Positions 49,268 through 58,062 are shown, counted from the stretch's first letter. The stretch: 64,000 nt of DNA from Rhodococcoides trifolii (GCF_014635345.1 NZ_BMCU01000003.1:744001-808000), one strand, 5' to 3'. Notes: generated by a model from the sequence alone, not told the origin. Numbers and translations are program-made.

Positions 49268-49984
49268 GTGACCACCCCCTGGATGATCGCGAACGTCGTC
49301 GACAAACGGGTCGAGACACCGTCCGCACACACGTTGGTCCTCGATGTCGACGGTTGGCCCGGCCACCTCGCAGGTCAGCACGTTGATGTTCGCCTCACCG
49401 CCGAGGACGGCTACTCGGCGCAGCGTAGCTATTCGATTGCGTCGGCGCGGAACGGCGGTCGCGTCGAACTCACGGTGCAGACGGTCCCGGACGGGGAAGT
49501 CTCGCCGTATCTGGCCGACGTCGTGGAGCCCGGCGATCAGCTCGAGCTGCGCGGGCCCATCGGCGGATGGTTCGTCTGGAATCCCGACTCGACGCGACCG
49601 GTCCTGTTGGTGGGAGGAGGATCCGGAATCGTGCCGTTGCGGGCCATGCTGCGGGCACGTCACGACGCGGGCAGCCGCGCTCTGTTCCGGCTCGTCTACT
49701 CGGTGCGCGAGCCGATGGAGACGTATTTCGCCGACGAGTTCGCACGTCCGGACCCGGTCGTCGACGTACATTTCGTGCACACCCGACGCGCACCCGTGGG
49801 CTCGCGACGCCCGGTGGGCAGGCTCGGCATAGCGGACCTGAACACCCACGGTTGGCCGCCGGACTTCGAGCCGGATTGCTTCGTCTGCGGTCCGACGGGC
49901 TTCGTCGAGACCGCCGCCAACATTCTGGTGGCGCTCGGGCACGAACCGCGCCGCATTCGCACGGAACGGTTCGGTCCCACCTGA
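49268..49984 (+). CDS. FAD/NAD(P)-binding ferredoxin-reductase-like oxidoreductase
   Basis: A 238-residue flavoprotein. RSYSIAS at 53-59 binds FAD, LLVGGGSGIVPLRAML (about 113-128) and FVCGPTGFVETA bind NAD(P)H. It has no C-terminal [2Fe-2S] domain, so electrons go elsewhere, most simply to the Moco protein immediately upstream. GTG 49268 starts one base after that gene's stop codon. The pair would form a soluble NAD(P)H-driven Moco reductase. Confidence 0.9.
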   Translation: MTTPWMIANVVDKRVETPSAHTLVLDVDGWPGHLAGQHVDVRLTAEDGYSAQRSYSIASARNGGRVELTVQTVPDGEVSPYLADVVEPGDQLELRGPIGGWFVWNPDSTRPVLLVGGGSGIVPLRAMLRARHDAGSRALFRLVYSVREPMETYFADEFARPDPVVDVHFVHTRRAPVGSRRPVGRLGIADLNTHGWPPDFEPDCFVCGPTGFVETAANILVALGHEPRRIRTERFGPT

Positions 49985-49985
49985 G

Positions 49986-50156
49986 CTACAGGCGCCGCGT
50001 CATCTCGTCCTGGTAATCGTGAACGGTTCTCTCGATTCGTTTCGCATCGTCGAGATCACCGCGCTTCGTTGCATCGTCGGCACGGGACTGCATGACCTTG
50101 ATGGCTTTACGGAGCTCGTTGTCCGACATCCGATGATCGCTCGCAGTGTGTTCCAT
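49986..50156 (-). CDS. Small charged helical protein (56 residues)
   Basis: A short ORF: it begins MEHTASDHRMSDNELRKAIK and ends HDYQDEMTRRL. The sequence is almost entirely charged and looks fully helical, with no Cys or hydrophobic segment. Codons are GC3-biased like those of its neighbours. It lies 1 nt from the end of the flavoprotein gene on the opposite strand and 38 nt upstream of the TetR gene end. I know no function; an alternative start is the internal ATG at residue 10. Confidence 0.6.
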   Translation of the reverse strand: MEHTASDHRMSDNELRKAIKVMQSRADDATKRGDLDDAKRIERTVHDYQDEMTRRL

Positions 50157-50194
50157 CTCACACATTATGCCACCGATCGGACACCGGATGTCGT

Positions 50195-50860
50195 CTAGAC
50201 CTCGATCGGTGCGCGATCCCGAACGAAGCTCGACAGGCTGCGCGAGGCGAACTCCCGGAAGTACGAGAGCTTCTCGGGCGGCACGAGCGACGGAAGGATG
50301 GTGTGCCAGACCTGCTCCATGCGAATGGGGGCCGATGCGAGCTTCGACGTCCCCTCGGCGACCATCAGGACACCGGAGAGAACTTCGGAGACCAGCAGCG
50401 ACGCAGTCTTCGAATCGAGTGAGTCGATGACGTCACCGTGGGTGATGGCGCGATCGAAGAGAAGCTCGAACAGGTTCTGCCACGTGCCGAAGACGCTGCC
50501 GCGGCTGGGGTCGGGACCGTCGACCTCGAGTTGGAGCCGGTACATGATGCGTACCAGATTGTCCGAGTTCGCGAGCTCGAGAACCGAGTACGTGATCCCG
50601 ATGACCGATTCGAGTGCGGGAGAACGGTTGTCGACCAAACCACTGCATGCGGCGGCGACGCGCTCGCGGCCCTCGTCCACCAGTGCGCGCGACAGCTCTT
50701 CCTTCGACGCGAAGTGGAAGTAGAGCGCACCCTTGGTGACCCCGGATTCGGCAGAGACCTGGCTGAGTGTCGCCGTTGCGTGCCCCACTCGCAGGAAGAG
50801 ATCCGCGGCGGCGCGAAGTGCGGCCGACCGTGTTGCTTCTGCTCGTAATTGCCTGACCAT
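50195..50860 (-). CDS. TetR-family regulator resembling gamma-butyrolactone receptors (ScbR/ArpA type)
   Basis: A 221-residue regulator. The N-terminal MVRQLRAEATRSAALRAAADLFLRVGHATATLSQVS and SGVTKGALYFHFASKEELSRALVDEG closely follow the ArpA/ScbR pattern, in which GALYFHF is characteristic. The long ligand-binding domain (60-221) and total length also fit. ATG 50860 has GGAG with 6-nt spacing; ATG 50866 is two codons earlier. No butyrolactone synthase (AfsA) gene is nearby. It may control the two GyrI-like genes upstream. Confidence 0.8.
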   Translation of the reverse strand: MVRQLRAEATRSAALRAAADLFLRVGHATATLSQVSAESGVTKGALYFHFASKEELSRALVDEGRERVAAACSGLVDNRSPALESVIGITYSVLELANSDNLVRIMYRLQLEVDGPDPSRGSVFGTWQNLFELLFDRAITHGDVIDSLDSKTASLLVSEVLSGVLMVAEGTSKLASAPIRMEQVWHTILPSLVPPEKLSYFREFASRSLSSFVRDRAPIEV

Positions 50861-51097
50861 TGCCATCTCCAGTCGTAGTGCGCTGATGTGCTCGTTGACC
50901 ATTCCCAAGGCGAAAGGAGCTCCCCGGCCCTCACACTGCGTGGCGACCACAAATTCGACGAAATGCAGACGCCTTCTCAATGATAGGCACACTTCACGAG
51001 GGATACAGCCCCTCTGACCCGAAAAGACCCTGTTCGCAAGACGTTTCACGTTTCAATCAGGTCGCGCAATTTGTTTCGGCGCCGTGCTGGAAACTTA

Positions 51098-51114
51098 CGG
51101 TCGGTTTGCGACCG
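51098..51114. promoter_or_regulatory. CGGTCG-GTTTG-CGACCG dyad
   Basis: A perfect 6-bp dyad in the 276-bp gap between the butyrolactone-receptor-like gene and the second GyrI-like gene. It resembles the GGT/ACC composition of autoregulatory elements bound by such receptors. It could instead end the GyrI-like transcript. Nothing else stands out in this gap. Confidence 0.4.
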
Positions 51115-51136
51115 GGTAGACGGACCAGAAGTCCTG

Positions 51137-51574
51137 TCACGCGAGAACGACAGTCACGCTGAGTTCCACTCGCCCCTCCGGTGACACCGTCTCGACTTCG
51201 GGTCCGTCGGCCCGCACGACTGTTCCGTCACGCACGGCGTCGTCCAATTGGGCCCACACGTCGTCGACCTGGTCGGGCAAGTTCATCTCCGGGGTGAAGA
51301 CGGCGTAGGCGGCAGGACCGACGGTCGCGAACACGTCGCCGTACGGGACGTCGGCGGGCGACGCGCGGAGAACCCCGACGATCACGTTGTAGAACCCCAG
51401 TTGGTCCGGTACATAAAGGGTGTGGACCATTACGCCGGGCGGTTCTCGGTCCCGGATTCTTTCGCGAAGAAATTGGATCAGATCACTACTGCTCGATTCC
51501 GGACCGGGCGGCGTGCTCGGTGCCACGAGTCCACCGATAACCTGACTACCTCGAGCATCCAGGCGAAGGCTCAA
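51137..51574 (-). CDS. GyrI-like small-molecule-binding protein (second of a pair)
   Basis: A 145-residue protein. YNVIVGVLRASPADVPYGDVFATVGPAAYAVFTPE and VDDVWAQLDDAVRDG follow the GyrI/effector-binding pattern seen more clearly in the upstream partner. It has no DNA-binding domain. It begins with a TTG that overlaps the upstream stop (TTGA), so translation is coupled. It probably binds a small ligand. Confidence 0.65.
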   Translation of the reverse strand: MSLRLDARGSQVIGGLVAPSTPPGPESSSSDLIQFLRERIRDREPPGVMVHTLYVPDQLGFYNVIVGVLRASPADVPYGDVFATVGPAAYAVFTPEMNLPDQVDDVWAQLDDAVRDGTVVRADGPEVETVSPEGRVELSVTVVLA

Positions 51575-52014
51575 CTCCGCACCACGATCGGTAAGTACAT
51601 TTCGATTTTGTACGCATGCGCGTGGAATTCGTAATCACCGGTGTGCGCTCGTATGAATTCGTGCGATTCCTCGGCATGCTCTATTTCTTTCCACAACGAG
51701 ATCATGATGTCGGGAAACGGCCCGACAGCACAGAAGCGGGCGTACGGCCCCGGCGGAATCTTGGCCACGATGTGGCCGGGAGCGACCCGACCGGCGGTGA
51801 CCCGGTATCCCACGATCTGCGTGTTGTACGAGTCGATTCCGGGAACGTAGTCGGTGTAGATCGACGCCAAAGTTCCTGCCAGGTCCTGTTTCAGGACTGC
51901 GGACCACGCTGATTCCAAATTCGGGTCGGCGAGCCGACCCAGAGCCCGTTTGGGGCTTCGAACCGGTAGACCGGCCACCCAGGTCTCCGGTAGATGGACC
52001 AGTTCGAACGACAT
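51571..52014 (-). CDS. GyrI-like small-molecule-binding protein (first of a pair)
   Basis: A 147-residue stand-alone effector-binding protein. ETWVAGLPVRSPKRALG opens the fold; YTDYVPGIDSYNTQIVGYRV, AGRVAPGHIVAKIPPGPYARFCAVGPFP and ISLWKEIEHAEESHEF are the typical GyrI/Cass2 elements. ATG 52014 has GGAG 6 nt upstream; a GTG at 52056 is in frame. It forms a coupled pair with the next gene, in a cassette with the butyrolactone-receptor-like regulator. Confidence 0.75.
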   Translation of the reverse strand: MSFELVHLPETWVAGLPVRSPKRALGRLADPNLESAWSAVLKQDLAGTLASIYTDYVPGIDSYNTQIVGYRVTAGRVAPGHIVAKIPPGPYARFCAVGPFPDIMISLWKEIEHAEESHEFIRAHTGDYEFHAHAYKIEMYLPIVVRS

Positions 52015-52156
52015 CTCTGACTCCAGTACGTGGTCGGGCGATACTGCAACGACCACGCCTTCGTCCGAGTCGAACGACGATATTTGAGACCCCGTGAAGA
52101 AACATCACCACCACTCGAGGGCCGTTGCCTGCGCTCACCTTAGCGGTAGCAATGCA

Positions 52157-53101
52157 TCAATGCGATGTTGCGACAACGACGTCCGACGGAACCGGGGCAT
52201 CTGCCGAGGAACTACGTTGAACCAGCGCAACGCCTCCGAGAATGGCGACCCCGCCGCACAATTGGACCATTGTTATGGATTCTCCGAGCAACAGGAATGC
52301 TGCTACGACCGCGCAGACGACTTCTACCAGTGCGACGACGGATGCCGTGCCGGCACCCAGCATTCGCGAACCGACGATGCCGAAGATGTACGCAAGTGCC
52401 GCGCTGACGACGGCCAGGACCACCGCGGGAACCAACCAGGACATCTCGTGGCCGGACACCTCGACGGGATCACCGGAGAATCGAAGCGACACGACGCCCA
52501 GGGCCGCCAGTCCGCCGACCGTGATACCCCCGATCGACAACCCCGCTGCGGTAAGGACGAACGGGTCGACAGGATCGCCGTCGCTGGCCGAGACCACGAA
52601 ATAGACCGTCAGACACAGGGCGGCGAGGAGTCCCCACAGAACGCCGACGAGGTCGAATTCGGCACCGTTGCCGACATCCAGAACGATGGCAGCACCGGCG
52701 AGTGCGATCGCTGCACCGATCAGAGTTCCCGTGGTCGGCCGGCGTCTCGAGGTGATCCACACCCACCCGATCACCAGAACCGGTGCGAGATATTCGAGAA
52801 GCAGGGCGACACCCACCGACAGGTGCTGAATCGCATTGAAGAACGCGACCTGAGCCCCGGCCACGGCGGCCACGCCGTAGAACAGGACGCTTCCCACCCG
52901 TCGCTTCAACACCGAGAACGCGTGCCGACGTGCGATGAGGACGAACGGGACGAGAACGACCGCACCTCCGACCACCCGGACGAACACCGCTGCCTCGGGC
53001 GACCATCCGCTCTCGGTCAGTGCTTTCGCAAACGGTCCCGAGACGCCGAAGGCGACGGCGGCCAGCGCTGCGAAGAGCAGTCCGGTGTGTTGGCGTGCCA
53101 C
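52157..53101 (-). CDS. EamA/RhtA-like transporter
   Basis: A 314-residue carrier with ten hydrophobic helices in two EamA repeats (AALAAVAFGVSGPFAKALTESGWSP; ALAYIFGIVGSRMLGAGTASVVALVE). The layout resembles RhtA-type amino-acid exporters. GTG 53101 has AGGGG upstream; an in-frame start at 53146 is possible. Divergent from a CGNR-type regulator, its likely controller. Confidence 0.88.
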   Translation of the reverse strand: MARQHTGLLFAALAAVAFGVSGPFAKALTESGWSPEAAVFVRVVGGAVVLVPFVLIARRHAFSVLKRRVGSVLFYGVAAVAGAQVAFFNAIQHLSVGVALLLEYLAPVLVIGWVWITSRRRPTTGTLIGAAIALAGAAIVLDVGNGAEFDLVGVLWGLLAALCLTVYFVVSASDGDPVDPFVLTAAGLSIGGITVGGLAALGVVSLRFSGDPVEVSGHEMSWLVPAVVLAVVSAALAYIFGIVGSRMLGAGTASVVALVEVVCAVVAAFLLLGESITMVQLCGGVAILGGVALVQRSSSADAPVPSDVVVATSH

Positions 53102-53172
53102 GGCAGTGCCCCTGTCATGAGTGAAACGGTAAGTTGGTCGTGACACTAGAACGACTGGAGGTCACTGGTCAA

Positions 53173-53727
53173 ATGACTTTTGCTCATGACATCGAGGTGT
53201 CTTTGGTGTGGTCGGCGGCGCTGATCAACACCGAACGGAACGGCGAGGAACTGTTGTCCGATCCGGCCACCCTCGACGCGCTGCTCGACGAGTACGAGTG
53301 GACCGGCCGCCGCGACGGGACGCCGATCGAGCTGGAACAGGTCCGGCAGTTGCGCCCGGCGCTACGGCGAATGTGGTTGTTCGCCGACCTCGATTCGCTC
53401 GTCGGTGACGTCAACACCATGTTGGGCGACGGACATGCCGCACCCAGACTCGCCCGGCACGGAGACTGGGGCTGGCATCTGCATGTGAGTCAGGACGCCG
53501 CGCCTCTCGTCGAGCGAATCATGGCCGAATGCGCCGTCGCGTTCGCCGAACTGGTCCGCACCGACCAACTGAACAGGTTGAAGCTGTGCGAAGCGGACGA
53601 GTGCGATGCCGTTCTGATCGATCTGTCACGCAACCGCTCTCGCCGCTTCTGCGACACCGGCAACTGCGGGAACCGCACGAACGTGGCGGCCTACCGCGCA
53701 AGAAAGAGACGCCGGTCGACGACGTGA
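53173..53727 (+). CDS. CGNR zinc-finger / ABATE-domain protein
   Basis: A 184-residue putative regulator. FAHDIEVSLVWSAALINTERNGEELLSDP is the N-terminal ABATE segment; the C-terminal zinc finger reads KLCEADECDAVLIDLSRNRSRRFCDTGNCGNRTNVAAYRAR, with the CGNR motif near residue 170. ATG 53173 matches the family start, though an in-frame GTG at 53134 exists. It is transcribed away from the EamA gene across a 71-bp gap, so it probably regulates that transporter. Confidence 0.9.
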   Translation: MTFAHDIEVSLVWSAALINTERNGEELLSDPATLDALLDEYEWTGRRDGTPIELEQVRQLRPALRRMWLFADLDSLVGDVNTMLGDGHAAPRLARHGDWGWHLHVSQDAAPLVERIMAECAVAFAELVRTDQLNRLKLCEADECDAVLIDLSRNRSRRFCDTGNCGNRTNVAAYRARKRRRSTT

Positions 53728-53870
53728 TCCGGATCGCCCGTGGGGTGATGGTTCGGTTCGGCTCCGCATGGGTAGAAGACACGTGGGCCGAACATCCCGC
53801 AAGCACTACCGATGAGTAGTACGTTCACTTCAGTCACACACGCACCATGCGTAACACCGAGAGGGCTCCG

Positions 53871-54056
53871 ATGATCCCAGAGAACGAGATTCGCGAGCCC
53901 GCGCTCGTGGAGTCCGGTGGTGGTGCAGTTCTGATGGCGCTGTTCGTCGTCTCCGGTCTCACGGTGGGTGCCGCCGTGATCGGCTCCATCGTCGTTGCCG
54001 TGTTGGTCGGTGTTGCCCTACTCGGTCTCGTAGGACTCGTCGTTGCCGCTGTGTGA
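53871..54056 (+). CDS. Small two-segment membrane protein
   Basis: A 61-residue protein with a short acidic N-terminus (IPENEIREPALVESGGG) and a Gly/Val-rich hydrophobic stretch of about 40 residues that can form two helices. ATG 53871 has GAGAGGG at good spacing; ATG 53847 is in frame. The last 39 nt overlap the convergent XRE gene. GTTC-N15-GGGTAG at 53751-53775 resembles a SigF-type promoter. Function unknown. Confidence 0.65.
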   Translation: MIPENEIREPALVESGGGAVLMALFVVSGLTVGAAVIGSIVVAVLVGVALLGLVGLVVAAV

Positions 54057-54887
54057 CAGCACCCGGGTTGCCGGCAGCAGCAGCAACTTCGAGTAACTCT
54101 CGCTGCCGGGTGCGGCCGTATAGACCAGAAGCGATTGCGACTGGATCGGGTCCATCAACATCTGGCAGTTCAACTCGAGGCGGCCGAGCTCGGGGTGTAG
54201 GAAAGTCTTGGTCTCACGCGGTTTGATTCCGACCTCGTGCAGTCCCCACACCTCCCGGAACTCGGCGCTCTGCTCGACCAATTCCTCTGCAATACGAGCG
54301 GCGCGTGAATGCGGACCCCGTGCGGTGACCACTCCACGAAGACCCGACACCCACATTCGGGTCAGAAACGAATGATCCTCGGGCGCATACAGATTGCGTG
54401 ACACCGGCTGTGTGAACCAGCGGTACGCCAGACTGCGATCCGAACCCGTGTGAACTGCCTGATCCCCCGTGAGTGCTACGCCGAGCGCGGTCTGACGGAG
54501 CGTCTCCCCCAACTCGCTGACGATCTCTGCCGGCGTGTCGTGAAGACGATCGAAGATGCGCAGCATGCCGGGGCTGATGTGCTCGCTCACCACTCCCGAC
54601 GTCGGCGGGTTGTGTCCGGCGAGACGAAAGAGGTGGTGTCGCTCGTCCAGCGACAGGTGCAACCCCTGGGCGATCGACGCGATCATCTGCGTCGACGGCT
54701 GCGGTCCGGTCTGCCGTTCCAACCGAGCGTAGTAATCGGTCGACATGTGCGCGAGCGAGGCCACTTCCTCCCGTCTCAGCCCACTGGTCCGCCGACGCTG
54801 CCCGCGCGGAAGCCCCACGTCCTCGGGCTGCAGCGACTCTCGGCGCACACGAAGGAATTGCGCCAGTCCCGGACGGTCGATGGTCAT
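54018..54887 (-). CDS. XRE-family regulator with MmyB-like ligand domain
   Basis: A 289-residue regulator. The N-terminal helix-turn-helix includes [50 protein letters not shown]; residues 110-270 form the MmyB-like ligand-binding domain ([48 protein letters not shown]). Such regulators are frequently divergent from SDR genes, as here across a 100-bp gap. Control of that SDR is inferred. Confidence 0.92.
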   Translation of the reverse strand: MTIDRPGLAQFLRVRRESLQPEDVGLPRGQRRRTSGLRREEVASLAHMSTDYYARLERQTGPQPSTQMIASIAQGLHLSLDERHHLFRLAGHNPPTSGVVSEHISPGMLRIFDRLHDTPAEIVSELGETLRQTALGVALTGDQAVHTGSDRSLAYRWFTQPVSRNLYAPEDHSFLTRMWVSGLRGVVTARGPHSRAARIAEELVEQSAEFREVWGLHEVGIKPRETKTFLHPELGRLELNCQMLMDPIQSQSLLVYTAAPGSESYSKLLLLPATRVLSHSGNDESYETE

Positions 54888-54987
54888 GGTTCAGTTCTAC
54901 CGGCCGCGCCCACGTCTATCCACGGACTGCCGATCAGTGGCTGCGACAGCCCTGGTTACGGACGCCGAATTGCGCGACCGTAAGGAC

Positions 54988-55917
54988 ATGACACGCAAAG
55001 ACATCGACATCACCGTCCCCGACCTCAGCGGAAAGCGCGCAGTCGTCACCGGAGCCAGCGACGGAATCGGCCTCGGCATCGCGCACAGGCTCGCCGCAGC
55101 CGGTGCCGAAGTGATTCTGCCCGTACGTAATCGGAGCAAAGGCGAGGCCGCGATCGCCGCGATTCGTCAGGAGCACCCGCGTGCGGAGGTGTCTCTGCGC
55201 GACCTCGACCTGTCTTCGCTTGACTCCGTGGCGGCACTCGGCCGCACCTTGCTCGACGATGCCGAACCGATCCACCTGCTCGTCAACAACGCCGGGGTCA
55301 TGACCCCACCCGACCGCCAGACGACCGCCGACGGTATCGAGTTGCAGTTCGGCACCAATCATCTCGGCCACTTCGCTCTCGTGGGCCACCTCCTGCCGCT
55401 GTTGCGAGACGGCCACGCGAGGGTGACGTCGCAGATCAGCGTCTCTGCGAACAGCAACTCCATCAACTGGGACGACCTGAACTGGGAGAACTCCTACAAC
55501 GGCATGAAGGCCTACAGCCAGTCGAAGATCGCGTTCGGCCTGTTCGGTCTCGAGCTCGACCGTCGGAGCGCGGCCGGGGGGTGGGGAATCACGAGCAACC
55601 TCTCACACCCGGGCGTCGCTCCGACGAACCTGCTGGCGGCGCGCCCGGAACTGGGCCGCGACCGTGAACTGTTGGGGCGCCGCCTGATTCGACTGATGTC
55701 CCAGCGCGGCATCCTGCTGGGTACCGTCGAGACAGCGAAGCTGCCGGCGCTGATGGCCGCCACGTCCGCCGACGCCGCGCACTTCTACGGACCCAAGGGA
55801 CTCGGCCACCTGGGCGGCGGTCCGGCCGCGCAGAAGTTGTATTCGCGACTCGAGAATACCGACGAGGCGACGCGGGTGTGGGAGGTGTCGGAGAAGTTGA
55901 CGGGGGTGACGTTCTAG
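54988..55917 (+). CDS. SDR-family oxidoreductase
   Basis: A 309-residue short-chain dehydrogenase: [12 protein letters not shown] nucleotide-binding motif, [28 protein letters not shown] and [15 protein letters not shown]. It resembles the tandem SDRs at 2303-4062 in overall pattern (NAGVM, GTNH.GHFAL, TGV at the end) but is clearly diverged. AAGGA lies very close to the ATG, so the start is somewhat uncertain. Divergent from the MmyB-type regulator. Confidence 0.9.
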   Translation: MTRKDIDITVPDLSGKRAVVTGASDGIGLGIAHRLAAAGAEVILPVRNRSKGEAAIAAIRQEHPRAEVSLRDLDLSSLDSVAALGRTLLDDAEPIHLLVNNAGVMTPPDRQTTADGIELQFGTNHLGHFALVGHLLPLLRDGHARVTSQISVSANSNSINWDDLNWENSYNGMKAYSQSKIAFGLFGLELDRRSAAGGWGITSNLSHPGVAPTNLLAARPELGRDRELLGRRLIRLMSQRGILLGTVETAKLPALMAATSADAAHFYGPKGLGHLGGGPAAQKLYSRLENTDEATRVWEVSEKLTGVTF

Positions 55918-55924
55918 CGGGAGG

Positions 55925-56341
55925 TCAGGCGAGACCTGTTGCCGCCGCCAGGTATTCACGGGCCTCGGCGAACGTGCTCGCCACGCCCCGCCCGGCCACC
56001 GCTCGATAGCGGCTGATCTGGTCGTCGTCCAGCGCGGCGAGCACGGCACTGTCGTCGACCTGGAGCCACCCTCGGTCCCGGACCAGTTCGTGAATGCGTT
56101 TGCCGTGCAACGCGGTGATGCCCTCGACCTTGATTCCCTTGGGGTCCGTCGACGCTGCAAGGTAATAGGCCTTCTTGCTGGGGTAGCCGGCCTTGACCTT
56201 CTCGCGAAGCTTGAAGACTGCGGCCGCCGCGTCGTCGACGGCAGATGCCTGCTCGTCGGAGTCGGGCTCCGACGAGGAAAGACGCTGGAGTTCGGCGTCC
56301 AGTTGGCCGAGCAGTGTGCCGAGGTATTCGAGGTCGCTCAT
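55925..56341 (-). CDS. Hypothetical protein with N-terminal coiled coil
   Basis: A 138-residue protein I do not recognise. The first 50 residues are helical and charged (LEYLGTLLGQLDAELQRLSSSE, AAAAVFKLREKVKAGYP). The middle KKAYYLAASTDPKGIKVEGITALHGKRIHELVRDRGWLQVDDS may be a small DNA- or protein-binding fold, and the C-terminus is helical. No membrane segment or Cys. It is followed on this strand by the SDR 3' end 7 nt away, and lies 43 nt from tRNA-Ala. Confidence 0.7.
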   Translation of the reverse strand: MSDLEYLGTLLGQLDAELQRLSSSEPDSDEQASAVDDAAAAVFKLREKVKAGYPSKKAYYLAASTDPKGIKVEGITALHGKRIHELVRDRGWLQVDDSAVLAALDDDQISRYRAVAGRGVASTFAEAREYLAAATGLA

Positions 56342-56384
56342 CGGGTCAATGATGCCTTCCCTGGACGAGTGTCCGAACCGTACG

Positions 56385-56460
56385 TGGTGGAGCTGAGGGG
56401 AATCGAACCCCTGACCTTCTCGATGCGAACGAGACGCGCTACCAACTGCGCCACAGCCCC
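56385..56460 (-). tRNA. tRNA-Ala (anticodon CGC)
   Basis: On the minus strand the 76-nt gene starts GGGGCTG and ends CAGCTCC-A-CCA, so the acceptor stem has one G-U pair and CCA is encoded. The D-arm is GCGC-AGTTGGTA-GCGC. The anticodon arm is TCTCG-TTCGCAT-CGAGA, which places CGC at 34-36 and reads GCG alanine codons. The T-arm is AGGGG-TTCGATT-CCCCT. No integrase or att duplication is visible beside it. Confidence 0.96.
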
Positions 56461-56525
56461 TTGCGTCCCGCTTCCGCAGGGCGCTGCCAAACTCTAGCAG
56501 CCCCGTGCGGGCGGAATCGAATCGG

Positions 56526-57275
56526 CTATTCGCCCGACGCGCGGCGCATGCGTACGTCCAGATGCGCGTCCGAGGTCCGCTCGGCGTAGTGCTCGAGATG
56601 TTCGAACTCGGGGTCCTCGTCGTCGACCTCCATGACGACCGCACCGGGGCGGCGGAGGCGTTCCGGGGTGAGGTTGAGCTCCGGGTCGGTACGCGACTCG
56701 ACGCCCAGTCGCGAGCGCTGCAGACGCGTCATCCGTCGACGGCGGATGTCTTCTTCGATTCGTACCTGGCGGCGGAGGTAGAACAGGTAACTCGACAGGC
56801 CGACGAGGGTGACCGCGAAGGCCCACCAAAAGATCGGGGAGACAAGCACTCCGAGACCGGCCGACATCACGAGGATGAACCCGGACGCCAGAACCGACCG
56901 CTGCCGGAACGAGTAGCGTGCGGCGCGGGCGATGGCGTCGGCCTCGGGGTCGAACCCACCGCGGCCACGGCGCTGCGGCACGAACTCGGAGTCGTCGAAT
57001 TCGGAGTCGCCCGAGAACTCGTCCTGCTCGTGGTCCAGGTCGTTCTCCATGAAGTCCTCCGCGTCGTCTTCTGTCGGGCGCCAGTTCGGGTCGCTGCGAT
57101 GCCCGGATGCGGGCCCGCGAGCTGGTATGGGGGTCGCGCCGCCGCGGTGCAGTACCCGCGTTGCGAGTGCTGCGTCGGTGGTGCGACGGATTCGAGGACG
57201 CTTGTTGGCCACCATCGGAACGAGGACGAAGATCCAGACGGCGACGAGTCCGACCCAGATGATCGAGTTCGGCAT
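56526..57275 (-). CDS. glpR: Cell-division membrane protein, GlpR/SepX family
   Basis: A 249-residue protein with an N-terminal helix (SIIWVGLVAVWIFVLVPMVA), an acidic disordered loop (DDAEDFMENDLDHEQDEFSGDSEFDDSEF), two central helices (about 130-165) and a basic segment. This matches the corynebacterial Glp receptor GlpR and Streptomyces SepX, which tie a MoeA-like protein to the FtsZ ring. The partner glp lies just upstream on the same strand, separated by the GNAT gene. AGGAGG precedes the ATG. Confidence 0.85.
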   Translation of the reverse strand: MPNSIIWVGLVAVWIFVLVPMVANKRPRIRRTTDAALATRVLHRGGATPIPARGPASGHRSDPNWRPTEDDAEDFMENDLDHEQDEFSGDSEFDDSEFVPQRRGRGGFDPEADAIARAARYSFRQRSVLASGFILVMSAGLGVLVSPIFWWAFAVTLVGLSSYLFYLRRQVRIEEDIRRRRMTRLQRSRLGVESRTDPELNLTPERLRRPGAVVMEVDDEDPEFEHLEHYAERTSDAHLDVRMRRASGE

Positions 57276-57411
57276 CCGGCGCCCTCCTCCCGTGCGACCT
57301 GCATTGATGGACCGTCACGACGTTAGTGGCCGGGGGGTTCATACCCGCGTAGACGCGCCGACACCGGAGTGAACTCGTGTCACATCAGTCACAAGGGTCG
57401 AGCGCTTCCAA

Positions 57412-58062
57412 CTACCTCGCCCAGGCCGCCCGGCCGCTGCGCACCAACACATCGGCCACCGTTCCCGGCGTCTCCCCCACCGTCATGGCGACGAGGATGT
57501 GGTCACGCCACGCACCGTCGACGTCCAGATAACGCTTGAGCAGGCCTTCCTCCCGGAAGCCGACTTTCCGCAGCACGGCCTGCGACGCCTGGTTCTCCGG
57601 CCGCACGGTCGCTTCGACTCGATGCAACCCGACCGGACCGAAGCAATGGTCGAGCCCCAGGGCGAGAGCTGCGGTCGCGACGCCCTGACCACCGACGTCC
57701 TTCGACACCCAATATCCGATCCACGCCGATCGCAGGGCGCCGCGAACGATGTTGCCGACGGTGATCTGACCGCAAAACTCACCGTTCAATTCGATCACCA
57801 TGGGCAGCATGGTGCCGCGTCGCGCCTCGGCCTTGAGCGAGGAGAACAGCGGGGGCCACGACGAAATGGCATGTCGCAGTTCCCATGACGCGTCACCGCT
57901 GGGCTCCCACGGTTCGAGGTGGGCGCGGTCGCGCATGCGGGTCCGGGACCACACTGCAGCGTCGCGGAGGCGGATGGGCCGCAGCGTCACGTCTCCGGCA
58001 GGGACCGTCAGCGGTCCCAGCTTCGCCGGCCATCCGGGATGGCTCGACCATTTACGCGACAT
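57412..58062 (-). CDS. GNAT N-acetyltransferase, RimJ/RimL type
   Basis: A 216-residue acetyltransferase: VTLRPIRLRDAAVWSRTRMRDRAHLEPWEP starts the RimJ-type domain, and GYWVSKDVGGQGVATAALALGLDHCF and HRVEATVRPENQASQAVLRKVGF carry acetyl-CoA binding. It matches Rv0995 by position. TAAAGT (58069-58074 on this strand) ends 6 nt before the ATG, so it is probably leaderless and separately promoted between glp and glpR. Confidence 0.92.
   Translation of the reverse strand: MSRKWSSHPGWPAKLGPLTVPAGDVTLRPIRLRDAAVWSRTRMRDRAHLEPWEPSGDASWELRHAISSWPPLFSSLKAEARRGTMLPMVIELNGEFCGQITVGNIVRGALRSAWIGYWVSKDVGGQGVATAALALGLDHCFGPVGLHRVEATVRPENQASQAVLRKVGFREEGLLKRYLDVDGAWRDHILVAMTVGETPGTVADVLVRSGRAAWAR

Noticed and set aside
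52094..53143. 349-codon plus-strand ORF opposite the EamA gene
   Set aside because: The minus strand has a ten-helix EamA protein with proper start. The plus frame is an antisense translation of membrane helices.
56385..56460. tRNA-Ala as an integration site of a genomic island
   Set aside because: No integrase, no repeated tRNA 3' end and no phage gene flank it.
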